Shown: positions 54,999-64,000 of the stretch, in pieces
How the letters are laid out: each line of letters opens with the position of its first letter
Position numbering within the stretch: the stretch's first letter is position 1
NCBI GenBank assembly: GCA_002704825.1
Contig: PAIY01000228.1
Location: 1-64,000 of the forward strand
Length of the DNA: 64,000 nt
Direction of reading: 5' to 3'
DNA from: Phycisphaeraceae bacterium
GTDB lineage: Bacteria > Planctomycetota > Phycisphaerae > Phycisphaerales > Phycisphaeraceae
The notes under the pieces: model-generated
What the model was told of the DNA's origin: nothing
Databases searched by the model: none
The model's input: the letters and a program-made list of their open reading frames with translations, nothing else
Program-made: the position numbers and the translations under genes

Positions 54999-55014
54999 TG
55001 GCACGGACTTTGCA
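54999..55014 (+). promoter_or_regulatory. Sigma-54 (-24/-12) promoter of the nitrate operon
   Basis: TGGCACGGACTTTGCA fits the consensus TGGCACG-N4-TTGCW exactly, and the base before it is C as preferred. Transcription would start near 55025. Position and strand fit the nitrate genes that start at 55259. Confidence 0.75.
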
Positions 55015-55024
55015 CATAGACCAC

Positions 55025-55097
55025 CAGAACTCTCGTTCTGACACTTTCCATCTTGCCCAACGCTCGGGCAAACTCCCTCACCCGGACAACGAAGTCC
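55025..55097 (+). promoter_or_regulatory. Hairpin leader, possible ANTAR-protein target
   Basis: Three hairpins in 73 bases: CAGAAC-TCTC-GTTCTG at the inferred transcript start, TTGCCC-AACGCTC-GGGCAA (55053-55071) and GGAC-AACGAA-GTCC (55084-55097). The last loop has A at position 1 and G at position 4, as in ANTAR targets such as the NasR site; the one before starts the same way but has seven bases. No terminator with a T tract was seen after them. Confidence 0.35.
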
Positions 55098-55224
55098 TTC
55101 CTTGATCAAGCTGTATTGTCACCAGCGCAGGTGTTGCAATGCCGCTGAAGGTCTGTTGCGTTCCGGGTGTGCTTCGTTGGTGAAGTCTGTGGGATTGAAA
55201 GGTCAGCACGCGAATTGGATATGA

Positions 55225-55255
55225 CAGCGAGTGTCACACGAAGTGACCGTCGCTG
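55225..55255 (+). promoter_or_regulatory. Hairpin in front of the first nitrate gene
   Basis: CAGCGA pairs with TCGCTG and GTCAC with GTGAC around ACGAA, with a 2x2 internal loop. It ends three bases before the ATG at 55259 and could affect initiation there. Confidence 0.4.
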
Positions 55256-55258
55256 AGC

Positions 55259-56980
55259 ATGGAAAGACGAGTGATGATTTCCAAGACCACCGAAAAACCC
55301 GATGCGCCCAAGGCCTCGACATCCACGGATACGGCCGCCTCATCCAGTGGTGCTGGCAAAGACCTGCTCTTGGCACTCCTCACCGAGCAGCAAACCTTCA
55401 CCGTTGTCGATCGCTTTTCCCAGGCACATCAGGCAGGCGACATCCCCGCGCAGGCTGCTTACTACCAATCACTGATCCCCACCGACAAACCGCAAGCGGG
55501 TCAGCAATATGCCTTTGAAGTCAACCTCGATGCCTGCACCGGCTGCAAAGGTTGTGTCACCGCCTGTCATAATCTCAACGGTCTGGATGACAACGAAGCC
55601 TGGCGTGAAGTCGGACTGCTCACCAGCAATGATGTCTCACTGCCTGTCGTACAGCACATCACCACGGCCTGTCATCACTGCGTTGAACCCGGTTGCCTGG
55701 AAGGCTGCCCCGTCATGGCATATGACAAGAATCCGGACACCGGCATCGTCAAACATCTTGATGATCAATGCATTGGTTGTCAGTACTGTCTGCTCAAATG
55801 CCCGTACGATGTCCCCAAGTACAACGCGGATATGGGCATTGTCCGCAAGTGTGACATGTGTACCGATCGACTTGACGAAGGTGAAGCGCCTGCATGCGTG
55901 CAAGCCTGTCCTGACAAGGCGATCTCCATCAAGTTGGTCGACACCGTTGAAGCACAAAAAAACGCACAAAAACAGGACTTTTTGGCTGACTCACCCGATT
56001 GCACCATCACCACACCGACCACGCGATATGTCAGCAAGCGTCTTGCGGGCGTCTCACTGCATGCCCCGCAAAGTAAGCCGCGTGCTGAGCATGGGCATTT
56101 GCCGTTGGTGGTGATGCTGGTCTTGACGCAATTGGGTGTTGGTGCCTTGCTTGCTGAGCGTTTGCTTCTGCCGTTTGCCAATAGCTGGACACAGCTCATC
56201 AGTTCGGCCATGGGATTCGGCATCGGTATGTTCGGCATGACGTGCGCGATCCTGCATCTGGGGCGACCACTGTATGCTTACCGCGCGTTTCTCGGCTGGC
56301 GGACCAGCTGGCTCTCGCGTGAGATCATCGCGTTCAACGGCTTTGCTGCTGCAGTGCATTTGCACATCACCATGGTTGCACTCAAGAACAATCTCATCCC
56401 GACATTCATTCTTGAGAAGATCCCCTTTGCCATCCCCACGATTCCCACATGGCTCACCGGTTGGGCCTCGGTTCTCACGGGATTGGCGGGAGTGTTCTGT
56501 TCCATGATGATTTATATCGACACCAAACGTCCTTGCTGGAACCTCAAAAACACAGCAACCAAATTCGGCATGACCGGTGTGGTGCTTGGCCTTGCAGCTG
56601 CCATCGTCGCAACGTGTGTCGGTGCGATTCTCAATCAGTCCGCCATCAAGCCCGACCATCTCATGCTCATGAATCTGGCGTTGATCATCGCGACCGCCAT
56701 CAAGGTCGGTTTTGAACTCACGCATCTGACCTACAACACCAAGGCTTTACCGTTGGTACTTGTCGCACGTGTTGCACTGGGGATCACCGGCGGGGTGCTC
56801 CTGCCGTTCGTGTTCCTGACCATGGTTTCAATGGCGGACCCGATGATTCTTGCTGCGATCTCCGGCACCAGCTTTGCATGCCTGACTCTCGGCGAGTTGG
56901 CTGAACGTTACCTGTACTTTGCTGCCAGCGATGCGTTGCGCATGCCCGGCATCACGATCTCTGACGGAGGGCACCACTGA
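55259..56980 (+). CDS. Fused ferredoxin/DmsB-DmsC-like electron transfer protein
   Basis: Protein of 573 residues that probably supplies electrons to the nitrate reductase. Residues ~80-230 contain four [4Fe-4S] motifs: [37 protein letters not shown] and CDMCTDRL...CVQACP, as in DmsB. The C-terminal ~290 residues hold eight hydrophobic helices, as in DmsC, the quinol-linked anchor of DMSO-reductase-type enzymes. DmsB and DmsC are normally separate. The first ATG is used here; the ATG at 55274 is an alternative. The stop overlaps the nasA start (TGATG). Confidence 0.85.
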   Translation: MERRVMISKTTEKPDAPKASTSTDTAASSSGAGKDLLLALLTEQQTFTVVDRFSQAHQAGDIPAQAAYYQSLIPTDKPQAGQQYAFEVNLDACTGCKGCVTACHNLNGLDDNEAWREVGLLTSNDVSLPVVQHITTACHHCVEPGCLEGCPVMAYDKNPDTGIVKHLDDQCIGCQYCLLKCPYDVPKYNADMGIVRKCDMCTDRLDEGEAPACVQACPDKAISIKLVDTVEAQKNAQKQDFLADSPDCTITTPTTRYVSKRLAGVSLHAPQSKPRAEHGHLPLVVMLVLTQLGVGALLAERLLLPFANSWTQLISSAMGFGIGMFGMTCAILHLGRPLYAYRAFLGWRTSWLSREIIAFNGFAAAVHLHITMVALKNNLIPTFILEKIPFAIPTIPTWLTGWASVLTGLAGVFCSMMIYIDTKRPCWNLKNTATKFGMTGVVLGLAAAIVATCVGAILNQSAIKPDHLMLMNLALIIATAIKVGFELTHLTYNTKALPLVLVARVALGITGGVLLPFVFLTMVSMADPMILAAISGTSFACLTLGELAERYLYFAASDALRMPGITISDGGHH

Positions 56981-59244
56981 TGTCGCAAACCAGGACACTT
57001 AATCTTCCCCTGCTCAAAACTGCAGCCAACATCATCCGCCAATGGGACGGTCCGTTGACCCAGCAAATCGTGCGTGATCCGGGGGGCTTTGGACTGGGGC
57101 AAATCCCGCGTAAAGCCAAGCCCGATGCCACCACCACCATGACCTGCGGCTTTTGCGCAACGGGTTGTGGCCTGAACATTCACCTGCAAGATGGCAAAGC
57201 CGTCGGCCTGTCACCCAAAACCGAGTACCCCGTGAACCTGGGCATGGCCTGTCCCAAAGGTTGGGAAGCATTGGCTGTCACGCAGTCTGACGATCGCGCG
57301 ACCACGCCCCTGCTCAAAGACGAAACCGGCAAGCAGCAACCCGTCGACTGGGACACCGCACTGACCACCTTCACCACGCGCATGAAAAAAATCATCGCAG
57401 AGCATGGCCCCGAATCCGTTGCCTTCCTCTCCACCGGCCAAATCGCCTGTGAGGAAATGGCACTGCTCGGATCACTGGCAAAGTTCGGCATGGGCATGAT
57501 TCACGGGGACGGCAACACACGCCAATGCATGGCCACCGCGGTCACCGCTTACAAACAATCCTTCGGCTTCGATGCTCCGCCTTACACCTATGAAGATTTC
57601 GAAGAATCCGACGTCATGTTCTTCGTCGGCTCAAACCTCTGCATCGCTCACCCCATCCTCTGGCAAAGAGTGATGCGCAACAAACACAATCCCGACATCA
57701 TTGTCATCGACCCCCGCAAAACTGAAACGGCGATGGCGGCAACGCATCATTTGGCAATCTCACCCAAGAGTGACCTGGCTTTGCTTTACGGCATCACCAA
57801 CCTGCTCATCGTCAATGACTGGATTAAGCGCGATTACATCGACGCACACACCACCGGCTTTGATGAATTTGCTGAACATGTCAAAGCCTACACGCCCAAC
57901 CGTGTTGCCAAACTCACCGGCATTGATCCCGACACGCTCTGCACCATGGCTCAGAAAATCCATGACGGCAAGCGCGTGAGCTTCTGGTGGACCATGGGCG
58001 TTAACCAATCTCACGAAGGCACCCGCGTTGCCCAGGCCATGATCAACATCTGCCTCATGACAGGCAACATCGGCCGCCCCGGTACCGGTGCCAACTCCAT
58101 CACCGGCCAATGCAATGCCATGGGTTCTCGCCTCTTTTCCAACACCACCAACCTGCTTGGCGGACATTACTTCACCAAACAACAAGACCGCGAGAAAGTC
58201 GCCAACATCCTTGGCATTGATGTCAATCGCATCCCCACGCAGGATAGCCTGCCTTATCACCAGATCATTGAAGGCGTCGAAACAGGCAAGATCAAAGCAC
58301 TCTGGTTTATCGCAACCAATCCATCCCATTCGTGGATCGGGCAAAACAAATTCCGTGACCTGATGGGCAAGCTCGACTTACTCGTCGTGCAGGACATGTA
58401 CCACAACACAGAGACTGCCCAACAAGCTGACCTTGTTCTCCCCGCTGCCGGTTGGGGTGAAAAGGATGGCACGCTCATCAACTCCGAACGACGCTTCGGA
58501 CTTCTGAAAAAAGTCTCCCCCGCGCCCGGTGTTGCCTTGGCGGACTTCTCGATTTTCAAGGCCATCGCAGCGTACTGGGGTTGCGCGAACATGTTCGAAA
58601 AATGGACCGACCCCGAAGCCGTCTTCAAAATCCTCACCCAGCTCTCCGAAGGCCAACCCTGTGACATCACCGGCATCGCAGACTATCGCATGCTCGATGA
58701 CAACGGCGGGATTCAATGGCCCCTTAAACAAGGCGACGAACTGCAAACCCACCGTCGACTTTTTGCTGATGGCAAGTACTTTCATGAAGACGGTAAAGCC
58801 AAGTTTCTCTTTGAAGAAACCCGCAACATGCCCGAGATGCCCAACGGTGATTACCCGTTTGTTCTCCTCACCGGACGTGGCAGTGCTGCCCAATGGCATA
58901 CGCAAACCCGCACGGGCAAGTCCGCCGTGTTGCGCAAGCTTTACCCCAATGACATCTACGTGCAGATCAATCCTGTTGACGCTGATGCATTGAGCATCGA
59001 ACCGACGCAATGGATTTATGTCTACTCCCGTCGTGGCTATCTCAAAGCCCGCGCGTTTGTCACTGCAACCGTCGCGCCGGGGCAAGTCTTTATCCCCATG
59101 CATAATCACGAAACCAATCGCTTGACCAAACCGGTCTTCGACACTTATTCGCATCAACCCTCATACAAGGCCTGTGCTGTCGCGTTAAGTCTGAGCAAGC
59201 CTTGGATCGCATCCGAAGAATCAGAAGGAGTCAGCCATGAGTAA
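56980..59244 (+). CDS. nasA: Assimilatory nitrate reductase, molybdopterin subunit
   Basis: Mo-bisMGD enzyme of 754 residues that reduces nitrate to nitrite in the cytoplasm. The [4Fe-4S] motif is [14 protein letters not shown] and then MACPKGW, and the Mo ligand Cys is in [11 protein letters not shown]. Other family signs are [17 protein letters not shown] and [20 protein letters not shown]. No Tat signal is present. The C-terminal molybdopterin-guanine domain shows [20 protein letters not shown]. An SD of GGAGG lies before the ATG. The next gene starts inside its 3' end. Confidence 0.93.
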   Translation: MSQTRTLNLPLLKTAANIIRQWDGPLTQQIVRDPGGFGLGQIPRKAKPDATTTMTCGFCATGCGLNIHLQDGKAVGLSPKTEYPVNLGMACPKGWEALAVTQSDDRATTPLLKDETGKQQPVDWDTALTTFTTRMKKIIAEHGPESVAFLSTGQIACEEMALLGSLAKFGMGMIHGDGNTRQCMATAVTAYKQSFGFDAPPYTYEDFEESDVMFFVGSNLCIAHPILWQRVMRNKHNPDIIVIDPRKTETAMAATHHLAISPKSDLALLYGITNLLIVNDWIKRDYIDAHTTGFDEFAEHVKAYTPNRVAKLTGIDPDTLCTMAQKIHDGKRVSFWWTMGVNQSHEGTRVAQAMINICLMTGNIGRPGTGANSITGQCNAMGSRLFSNTTNLLGGHYFTKQQDREKVANILGIDVNRIPTQDSLPYHQIIEGVETGKIKALWFIATNPSHSWIGQNKFRDLMGKLDLLVVQDMYHNTETAQQADLVLPAAGWGEKDGTLINSERRFGLLKKVSPAPGVALADFSIFKAIAAYWGCANMFEKWTDPEAVFKILTQLSEGQPCDITGIADYRMLDDNGGIQWPLKQGDELQTHRRLFADGKYFHEDGKAKFLFEETRNMPEMPNGDYPFVLLTGRGSAAQWHTQTRTGKSAVLRKLYPNDIYVQINPVDADALSIEPTQWIYVYSRRGYLKARAFVTATVAPGQVFIPMHNHETNRLTKPVFDTYSHQPSYKACAVALSLSKPWIASEESEGVSHE

Positions 59245-61069
59245 TCCGACTTTCACTGACGCACAAAAACAATATCTCCAGGGCTTCGTCGCAGGCGTGG
59301 ATCTGCAACGTCACAACAAGGGACTGGGTTCACTTGCTGGATCATTGCCGATTCTCAATAACAGTGGCGCTGCAGCCGGGGGTGAAATGGTCACCGTCGG
59401 GACTTCCGGGGGCGGGGGGCCGGATGCTATTCATCATCAGGCACAGGATCGCTTCACCTCCGCTGGCAAAAAACTCTGTAACGAAGAGAAAGCCAAGCGT
59501 GAGAAGAACGCCCTGGACATTTACGACGAAATGGTCGATCGCGCGAAAAAAGGTGAATTCCCCAAGGGTTCCGACGTGTTTCTCACCAAGTTCCATGGCC
59601 TGTTTTATGTCGCCCCCGCACAGAACTCATACATGTGTCGCATGCGACTTCCCGGCGGTTTACTTAAGAGTCATCAACTGCGTGGCGTTGCGCAAATTTC
59701 CAACAGCCATGCTGGCGGCTATGCCCATGTGACCACACGGGCCAATCTCCAGATTCGGGAGATCCCGCCCACCGATACCATCCATGTTCTTAATGGGTTG
59801 GCAGATCTCGGCATCATCACTCGTGGGGCAGGCGGCGACAACCTGCGCAACATCACCGCCAGCCCCACTGCCGGGATCGATTCACAGGAGTTGATCGACA
59901 CCTCCCAACTCGCAAAAGACATGCATCACTACATCATCCAACACCGCGAAATGTATGGCTTACCGCGTAAGTTCAACATTGCCTTTGACGGGGGTGGCAA
60001 AGTCTCCTCCGTCGCAGACACCAACGACGTTGCCTTCATGGCAGTGAAACTCGAAGAAGAAAACGCCACCGCCGACTTCCCCGCAGGCATCTACTTCCGG
60101 CTGGAACTGGGTGGCATCACCGGCCACAAAGACTTCGCCCGTGACACCGGCATTATGCTCAAGCCCGATCAATGTGTCCAAGCTGCAGCAGCCGTCGTCA
60201 AATGCTTTATCGAACATGGTGATCGCACCGACCGTAAAAAAGCGCGTCTCAAATACCTGCTCGATGATTGGGGTTTTGAGAAGTTCATCGCTGAATGTCA
60301 AAAGCATTTAGCCTTCGATTGGCCGACCTTTGATCTTGCCAAATGCACACAGCGAGGCAAGGTTGATCGTCTGGGACATGTCGATTTTCACCGGCAAAAA
60401 CAGGACAATCTGCACTATGTCGGTGTAACGCTCCCCGTGGGTAAACTCGAACAGGAACAGATGTTTGCCATCGCCGACATCGCCGATCGCTTTGGCAATG
60501 GTGATATCCGTTTGACGGTTTGGCAGAACCTGTTGATCCCCAACATCCCGACTGAAAAAATCGACGCGGTCAAAGAAGCCATCGAAGCTGCGGGATTGCA
60601 TTGGAGTCAAAGCAACATTCGTGCTGGACTCATCGCGTGTACCGGTAATAACGGTTGCAAGTTTGCTGCAAGCGATACCAAGCGACATGCGATGCGGATT
60701 GCTGAGCATGTTGAAAACACCGTTGCGTTGGATAGCCCCGTGAACATTCACGTCACCGGCTGTCATCATTCCTGCGCCCAGCATTACATTGGTGATATCG
60801 GTTTGATGGGCGCTTCGGTGAGTGTCGATGACGATATGGTCGAAGGCTATCACATGTATCTGGGCGGAGGCTATGGTGAAAACCAGGGCATCGCCCGTGA
60901 CTTTTTCCAGAACGTCCAGGCCACCGACACACCTGCGATTGTCGAACAGTTACTCACCGCTTACATGAGCCATCGCACGGATGACGCAGAGAGTTTTGCA
61001 GCGTTTTGTAACCGCCACGAAATCGACCAACTCAAAGCCTACTGTGCTTACGAACCTGCTGTTGCATGA
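59237..61069 (+). CDS. nirA: Siroheme nitrite reductase (NirA-type)
   Basis: Reduces nitrite to ammonium with six electrons. It is 610 residues long, with the siroheme/[4Fe-4S] Cys set CTGNNGCKF and [13 protein letters not shown] near residues 470 and 515, and the repeated domain pattern of the family ([36 protein letters not shown]). An N-terminal extension of ~100 residues begins [20 protein letters not shown]. It overlaps nasA by eight bases and AGAAGGAG lies before its ATG. The electron donor is probably the last gene of the operon. Confidence 0.92.
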   Translation: MSNPTFTDAQKQYLQGFVAGVDLQRHNKGLGSLAGSLPILNNSGAAAGGEMVTVGTSGGGGPDAIHHQAQDRFTSAGKKLCNEEKAKREKNALDIYDEMVDRAKKGEFPKGSDVFLTKFHGLFYVAPAQNSYMCRMRLPGGLLKSHQLRGVAQISNSHAGGYAHVTTRANLQIREIPPTDTIHVLNGLADLGIITRGAGGDNLRNITASPTAGIDSQELIDTSQLAKDMHHYIIQHREMYGLPRKFNIAFDGGGKVSSVADTNDVAFMAVKLEEENATADFPAGIYFRLELGGITGHKDFARDTGIMLKPDQCVQAAAAVVKCFIEHGDRTDRKKARLKYLLDDWGFEKFIAECQKHLAFDWPTFDLAKCTQRGKVDRLGHVDFHRQKQDNLHYVGVTLPVGKLEQEQMFAIADIADRFGNGDIRLTVWQNLLIPNIPTEKIDAVKEAIEAAGLHWSQSNIRAGLIACTGNNGCKFAASDTKRHAMRIAEHVENTVALDSPVNIHVTGCHHSCAQHYIGDIGLMGASVSVDDDMVEGYHMYLGGGYGENQGIARDFFQNVQATDTPAIVEQLLTAYMSHRTDDAESFAAFCNRHEIDQLKAYCAYEPAVA

Positions 61070-61085
61070 TGTTTTGTGATGGATG

Positions 61086-61181
61086 AACCACAGAGTCACA
61101 GAGACACAGAGCCTGAAAAACAAGGCAAAAATAATTGATCTCTGAAAAATTTTTTCTCTGTGGCTCTGTGACTCTGTGGTT
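61086..61181. repeat. ACAGAG long inverted repeat, copy 2
   Basis: AACCACAGAGTCACAGAGAC and its near-perfect inverse (ending TCTGTGACTCTGTGGTT) around a loop of about 40 bases. It is the same element as 20916-20993, again between genes of one operon. Confidence 0.9.
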
Positions 61182-61216
61182 AAGACAAAAATGATTGACA
61201 TTGAAGGAAGTTGAAA

Positions 61217-62797
61217 ATGACCAGCCCGATTGTTCCCCTATTACCTGAGACCGCACCGTTCAGTGAAGACCAACGGAGTTGGCTAAATGGTTTTTTTGCA
61301 GGTTTGCTAGGCGCAGATATCGGCGCGGCGGCCGCTACCTCCATGGCACCAACCACCGACGCACCTGCTGCGGATGTCGAGGAAGACGATGAGGATCATC
61401 CCTGGCATGACGCTGCGATGCCGATGGACGAACGTATGGCATTGGCCGAGGGTCGACCGCTCAAAAGCAAGATGATGGCTGCCATGGCGCAGCTGGATTG
61501 TGGTGCCTGTGGTTATGTTTGTCAGAGCTATTCGTCTGCCATTGCGTCCGGTGAAGAAAAGAATCTGACGCTCTGCCAACCTGGCGGCAAAGACACAGCC
61601 AAGAAGCTCAAAGAGTTGATTAAGACGGCTGATATCACCGTCGAAGGTAAACTACCGGCAACACCAGGCGACGAAAACGCTGTAAATACAGGGGTTTTTG
61701 ACCGTAAAAACCCATTCCCCGCACCACTATTGGCTGCTACCAGACTCAACGCAGCGGGTTCCGCCAAGGACACGCGGTATGTCAGTGTCGACATCATGCA
61801 CTCGGGCTTGAGTTACAAAGCCGGTGACGCATTGGGTGTATATCCGGAAAACTGCTTTGCGTTGGTCAATGACATTCTCTCATTGCTTCATGCATCCGGC
61901 GGTGAAATTGCGATGTATCGCAACCAACTCATACGTGAATTGGACATCATCAAACCAACCGATGAATTGCTTGAACTGATGCAGGTGAATGCTGTGGATC
62001 AGGCAGATAAAGACAAGATCACCAGGTTACTCGAAGAGGAAGCAGTCGAAGGTTTGCCTGCCGAGCCGCAGATAATTGATCTGCTGCTTTTCTTTGAGAA
62101 CATCAAACTCAAGGTCAAAGATTTTATCGGGACGCTGCTGCCGATGTCACCGCGACTTTATTCAATCAGTTCATCGCCGAAGGCTTACCCGGACGAAGTG
62201 CATTTGACCGTGGGCGTGGTGGAGTACGAGATGGCAGGTCGCAAGCGCAAAGGTGTCGCATCGACTTACCTGGGCCAACGCGTGCATCAGCATCAACCGG
62301 TTCGCGTGTTCATTCAACCGTCACACGGATTCGCGCCACCATCGGATACCAATAAGCCCATGATCATGGTCGGCCCGGGTACGGGGATTGCGCCATTTCG
62401 TGCGTTTTTACAGGACCGTAAAGCAGATGGTGCAGTCGGTAAAAACTGGCTGTTTTTCGGTGATCAACATGAAGCGACGGACTTTTTGTACCGCGATGAA
62501 CTCGAACAATACGTGGCAGATGGCATTCTCAGCAAGTTGACGACGGCATTCTCGCGTGACGGCGACGAAAAAGTTTACGTCCAGCATCGCATGCTCCAGC
62601 ATGCCGCTGAATTGTGGGCATGGCTCAATGACGGTGGTCATTTTTATGTCTGCGGTGATGCCAAGCGCATGGCCAAGGACGTGGACAATGCGTTACATCA
62701 GATTATTGCCCAGCAAGGTCAGATGAGTGACGAGGATGCCAGGGCATATGTGAAACAGATGTCGGCCAATGGTCGTTATCAGCGCGATGTTTATTGA
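61217..62797 (+). CDS. CysJ-like FAD/NADPH reductase with Fe-S domain instead of flavodoxin
   Basis: Reductase of 526 residues from ATG 61217, with GAAGGAAG upstream. It probably feeds electrons from NADPH to the nitrite reductase. The C-terminal ~320 residues are a sulfite-reductase-type FAD/NADPH module: RLYSISSSPKAYPDEVHLTV, GPGTGIAPFRAFLQDR, YVCGDAKRMAKDVD and the end RYQRDVY. In place of the N-terminal FMN domain of CysJ there is a small Fe-S domain with four Cys (95, 98, 102, 120) in LDCGACGYVCQSYSSAIASG, like the RnfB-type cluster. The N terminus shares a motif with NirA. Confidence 0.88.
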   Translation: MTSPIVPLLPETAPFSEDQRSWLNGFFAGLLGADIGAAAATSMAPTTDAPAADVEEDDEDHPWHDAAMPMDERMALAEGRPLKSKMMAAMAQLDCGACGYVCQSYSSAIASGEEKNLTLCQPGGKDTAKKLKELIKTADITVEGKLPATPGDENAVNTGVFDRKNPFPAPLLAATRLNAAGSAKDTRYVSVDIMHSGLSYKAGDALGVYPENCFALVNDILSLLHASGGEIAMYRNQLIRELDIIKPTDELLELMQVNAVDQADKDKITRLLEEEAVEGLPAEPQIIDLLLFFENIKLKVKDFIGTLLPMSPRLYSISSSPKAYPDEVHLTVGVVEYEMAGRKRKGVASTYLGQRVHQHQPVRVFIQPSHGFAPPSDTNKPMIMVGPGTGIAPFRAFLQDRKADGAVGKNWLFFGDQHEATDFLYRDELEQYVADGILSKLTTAFSRDGDEKVYVQHRMLQHAAELWAWLNDGGHFYVCGDAKRMAKDVDNALHQIIAQQGQMSDEDARAYVKQMSANGRYQRDVY

Positions 62798-62840
62798 TTG
62801 CCTTGAACAATCAGTGCATTGAAAACTTACCAATACGTTA

Positions 62841-62880
62841 AACCGCGGATTGCACAGCAGTGTGACCCGCGGTTCTTTCG
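62841..62880 (+). terminator. Terminator of the nitrate operon
   Basis: AACCGCGG pairs with CCGCGGTT around an 18-base loop, followed by CTTTC. The T tract is short, so efficiency is uncertain. Confidence 0.6.
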
Positions 62881-62909
62881 TGGTCAATTGCAATGGGGTC
62901 ACGATACGT

Positions 62910-62931
62910 CCCCGGGGTTAAAACCCCGGGG
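62910..62931. repeat. Perfect palindrome CCCCGGGGTT-AA-AACCCCGGGG
   Basis: Perfect inverted repeat of ten bases around AA, followed by CTTTA. It resembles short GC-rich palindromes that are dispersed in planctomycete genomes, but no second copy is in this window. It may act as a second terminator. Confidence 0.7.
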
Positions 62932-63033
62932 CTTTAATGTGCATGCGTTGATGCGTTGGTGGCTGTTGAGCATCAGTGTGTATTGAAGCGCGATTGATAC
63001 TGCGATTAAAAGACATTGGATTGGATGCGCGCA

Positions 63034-63070
63034 GAAAAACCGGTCTGTGGTTGGGGAACCACAGACCGGT
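63034..63070 (-). terminator. Terminator of the flagellin gene
   Basis: On the minus strand ACCGGTCTGTGGTT and AACCACAGACCGGT form a 14-bp stem around CCCC, followed by TTTTT. Confidence 0.93.
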
Positions 63071-63109
63071 GGAGCATCAATTTAGGAGAGCTGGGTATTG
63101 CTTTTGGTC

Positions 63110-64000
63110 TTAGCCGAGCAACTGCAGTGCTGCTTGTGGCTGCGAGTTGGCAATACTCAGGATGTTGGTCGAGGCCGAGGAGAGAATCTGGGCACGGGTC
63201 ATGGCAGCGGTTTCCGATGCGAAGTCTGTATCGCGGATGCTGCTTTCTGCGGCCGAGGTGTTCTCAAGGGCGACGCCCAAGCTGTTAATCGTCGAGTTAA
63301 TGACGTTGGATTGGAAGGCACCAATCTTGCCTCGCAGGCTCGAGACCTGGCTGATGGCGGCGTCAACAATCTTTTGTGCGGTTTCAAGGTCACCGTCGAC
63401 AAGGTTGGAGGAATTACCCGATCCAAGATCGTCAAGGTATCCGACATTGATATCACCGAGTTTTCGTGATGCAACGTTGCCCAAACCGATGGACACCTGG
63501 TTGTTGATATCAACCGATGGCCCGAGGTTGAACTTGGCACCACCACCGGTAATGGTTAATGCGGAGATGGTTTGCAAGGTATCAGCACCACCACTGGCAG
63601 CAGAGATTTCAATCTCCATGTCCAGGAAGTCGGTTGCAATGCGTGCGGTTCGACCATCGGAGGTGGCGGCGATGCCGTTGATGATGGCACCAATGTCCTG
63701 ACCACTGTCACGAATGGGATTGGTTACGTTGGCGAAGGTTGAACTGGTGCCACTCAAATCGTTTTCGTTGTTGGCAGACAGTTGAACCACCGAACCAGCT
63801 TGCCCACCCTGACTGATGACGTCAAAGGACACAAACTCATTGGAACCGTACTCGACAGATTTGATCGAGAAGCCGGTCACACCGGATACCGCAGCCGAAA
63901 CGCCTGTGACATCCTTGAAGGTGTTGATGGCCTCGACCATGGAATCCAGCGAGGTGCCTGAGGCAAAGCTGAATTCACGGCTTCCCTTGGAACCAGCGAT
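63110..64000 (-). CDS. Flagellin (C-terminal part; gene runs off the window)
   Basis: The last 297 codons of a flagellin, the subunit of the flagellar filament; the N terminus lies beyond the window edge because the frame stays open to base 64000. The C-terminal D0/D1 helix is typical: VDAAISQVSSLRGKIGAFQS, NTSAAESSIRDTDFASETAA and NILSIANSQPQAALQLLG. The preceding part is the variable, Ser/Gly/Asp-rich surface region. It supports a motile organism and matches the chemoreceptor at 4043. Confidence 0.93.
   Translation of the reverse strand: MAGSKGSREFSFASGTSLDSMVEAINTFKDVTGVSAAVSGVTGFSIKSVEYGSNEFVSFDVISQGGQAGSVVQLSANNENDLSGTSSTFANVTNPIRDSGQDIGAIINGIAATSDGRTARIATDFLDMEIEISAASGGADTLQTISALTITGGGAKFNLGPSVDINNQVSIGLGNVASRKLGDINVGYLDDLGSGNSSNLVDGDLETAQKIVDAAISQVSSLRGKIGAFQSNVINSTINSLGVALENTSAAESSIRDTDFASETAAMTRAQILSSASTNILSIANSQPQAALQLLG

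Larger units (their letters stand above)
54793..55258. other. Control region of the nitrate assimilation operon
   Basis: 466 non-coding bases with a sigma-54 promoter motif (54999-55014), a hairpin-rich leader (55025-55097) and a further hairpin just before the start codon (55225-55255). A half-matched NtrC-like sequence TGCGCGCCTTTTGTGCA lies at 54930-54946. Confidence 0.6.
62798..63109. other. Intergenic region with three hairpins
   Basis: About 310 bases between convergent transcription units, holding the nitrate-operon terminator, a GC-rich palindrome and the flagellin terminator. I see no gene. Confidence 0.6.

Noticed and set aside
1-64000. CRISPR arrays, rRNA genes, complete IS elements
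   Set aside because: No regularly spaced repeats, no rRNA signatures and no transposase gene were found on reading both strands.

Overview
The window looks like a chromosome segment of a planctomycete, probably of the Phycisphaerae type. This is inferred from a prepilin-type cleavage motif ([12 protein letters not shown]), a PEP-CTERM protein ending in an Arg-rich tail, a formylglycine sulfatase next to several glycoside hydrolases, repeated small zinc-ribbon membrane proteins, and flagellin. No rRNA and no CRISPR array is present.

Layout. 1-4 kb: a ClC chloride channel and dapA among REP-like repeats. 4-10.3 kb (minus strand): a signalling/uptake set of two paralogous TonB-dependent receptors, a YfiR-like periplasmic protein and a methyl-accepting chemotaxis protein whose sensor looks like CHASE8, the domain that YfiR controls in YfiN. 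10.7-18.9 kb: a carbohydrate locus with a sulfatase, an AraC regulator, a prepilin-like protein, a clan GH-A glycosidase, a sialidase-fold protein and a GH114-like protein. 19-23.4 kb: a type IIA topoisomerase pair (parC-parE-like). 23.8-39 kb: housekeeping and accessory genes (glycosyltransferase, PolX, PurU, GH78 rhamnosidase, Nudix, rhomboid, PEP-CTERM, ABC permease, two YbjQ proteins, PrsW) and a degenerate copy of the ABC permease start.

39.3-51.4 kb is an integrated island of about 12 kb at the 3' end of tRNA-Leu(UAG). It is bounded by 24-bp direct repeats, has clusters of TCGGTACA repeats just inside each end, and carries a diverged tyrosine recombinase beside the tRNA. Its main cargo is a tightly coupled operon: HTH protein, HsdM (827 aa, long), HsdS, an ABC/SMC-type ATPase and an HNH-type nuclease. 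There is no hsdR. The ATPase-HNH pair resembles Septu PtuA-PtuB and seems to take the place of the restriction subunit. This is the best candidate here for an unusual defence system.

51.7-64 kb: a small secreted protein, two tandem zinc-ribbon membrane proteins, an assimilatory nitrate reduction operon (fused DmsB/DmsC-like protein, NasA, siroheme nitrite reductase, Fe-S/FAD reductase) and the 3' part of a flagellin gene. The nitrate operon is preceded by a perfect sigma-54 promoter motif and a hairpin leader that resembles ANTAR-protein targets, which fits control by nitrogen status and nitrate.
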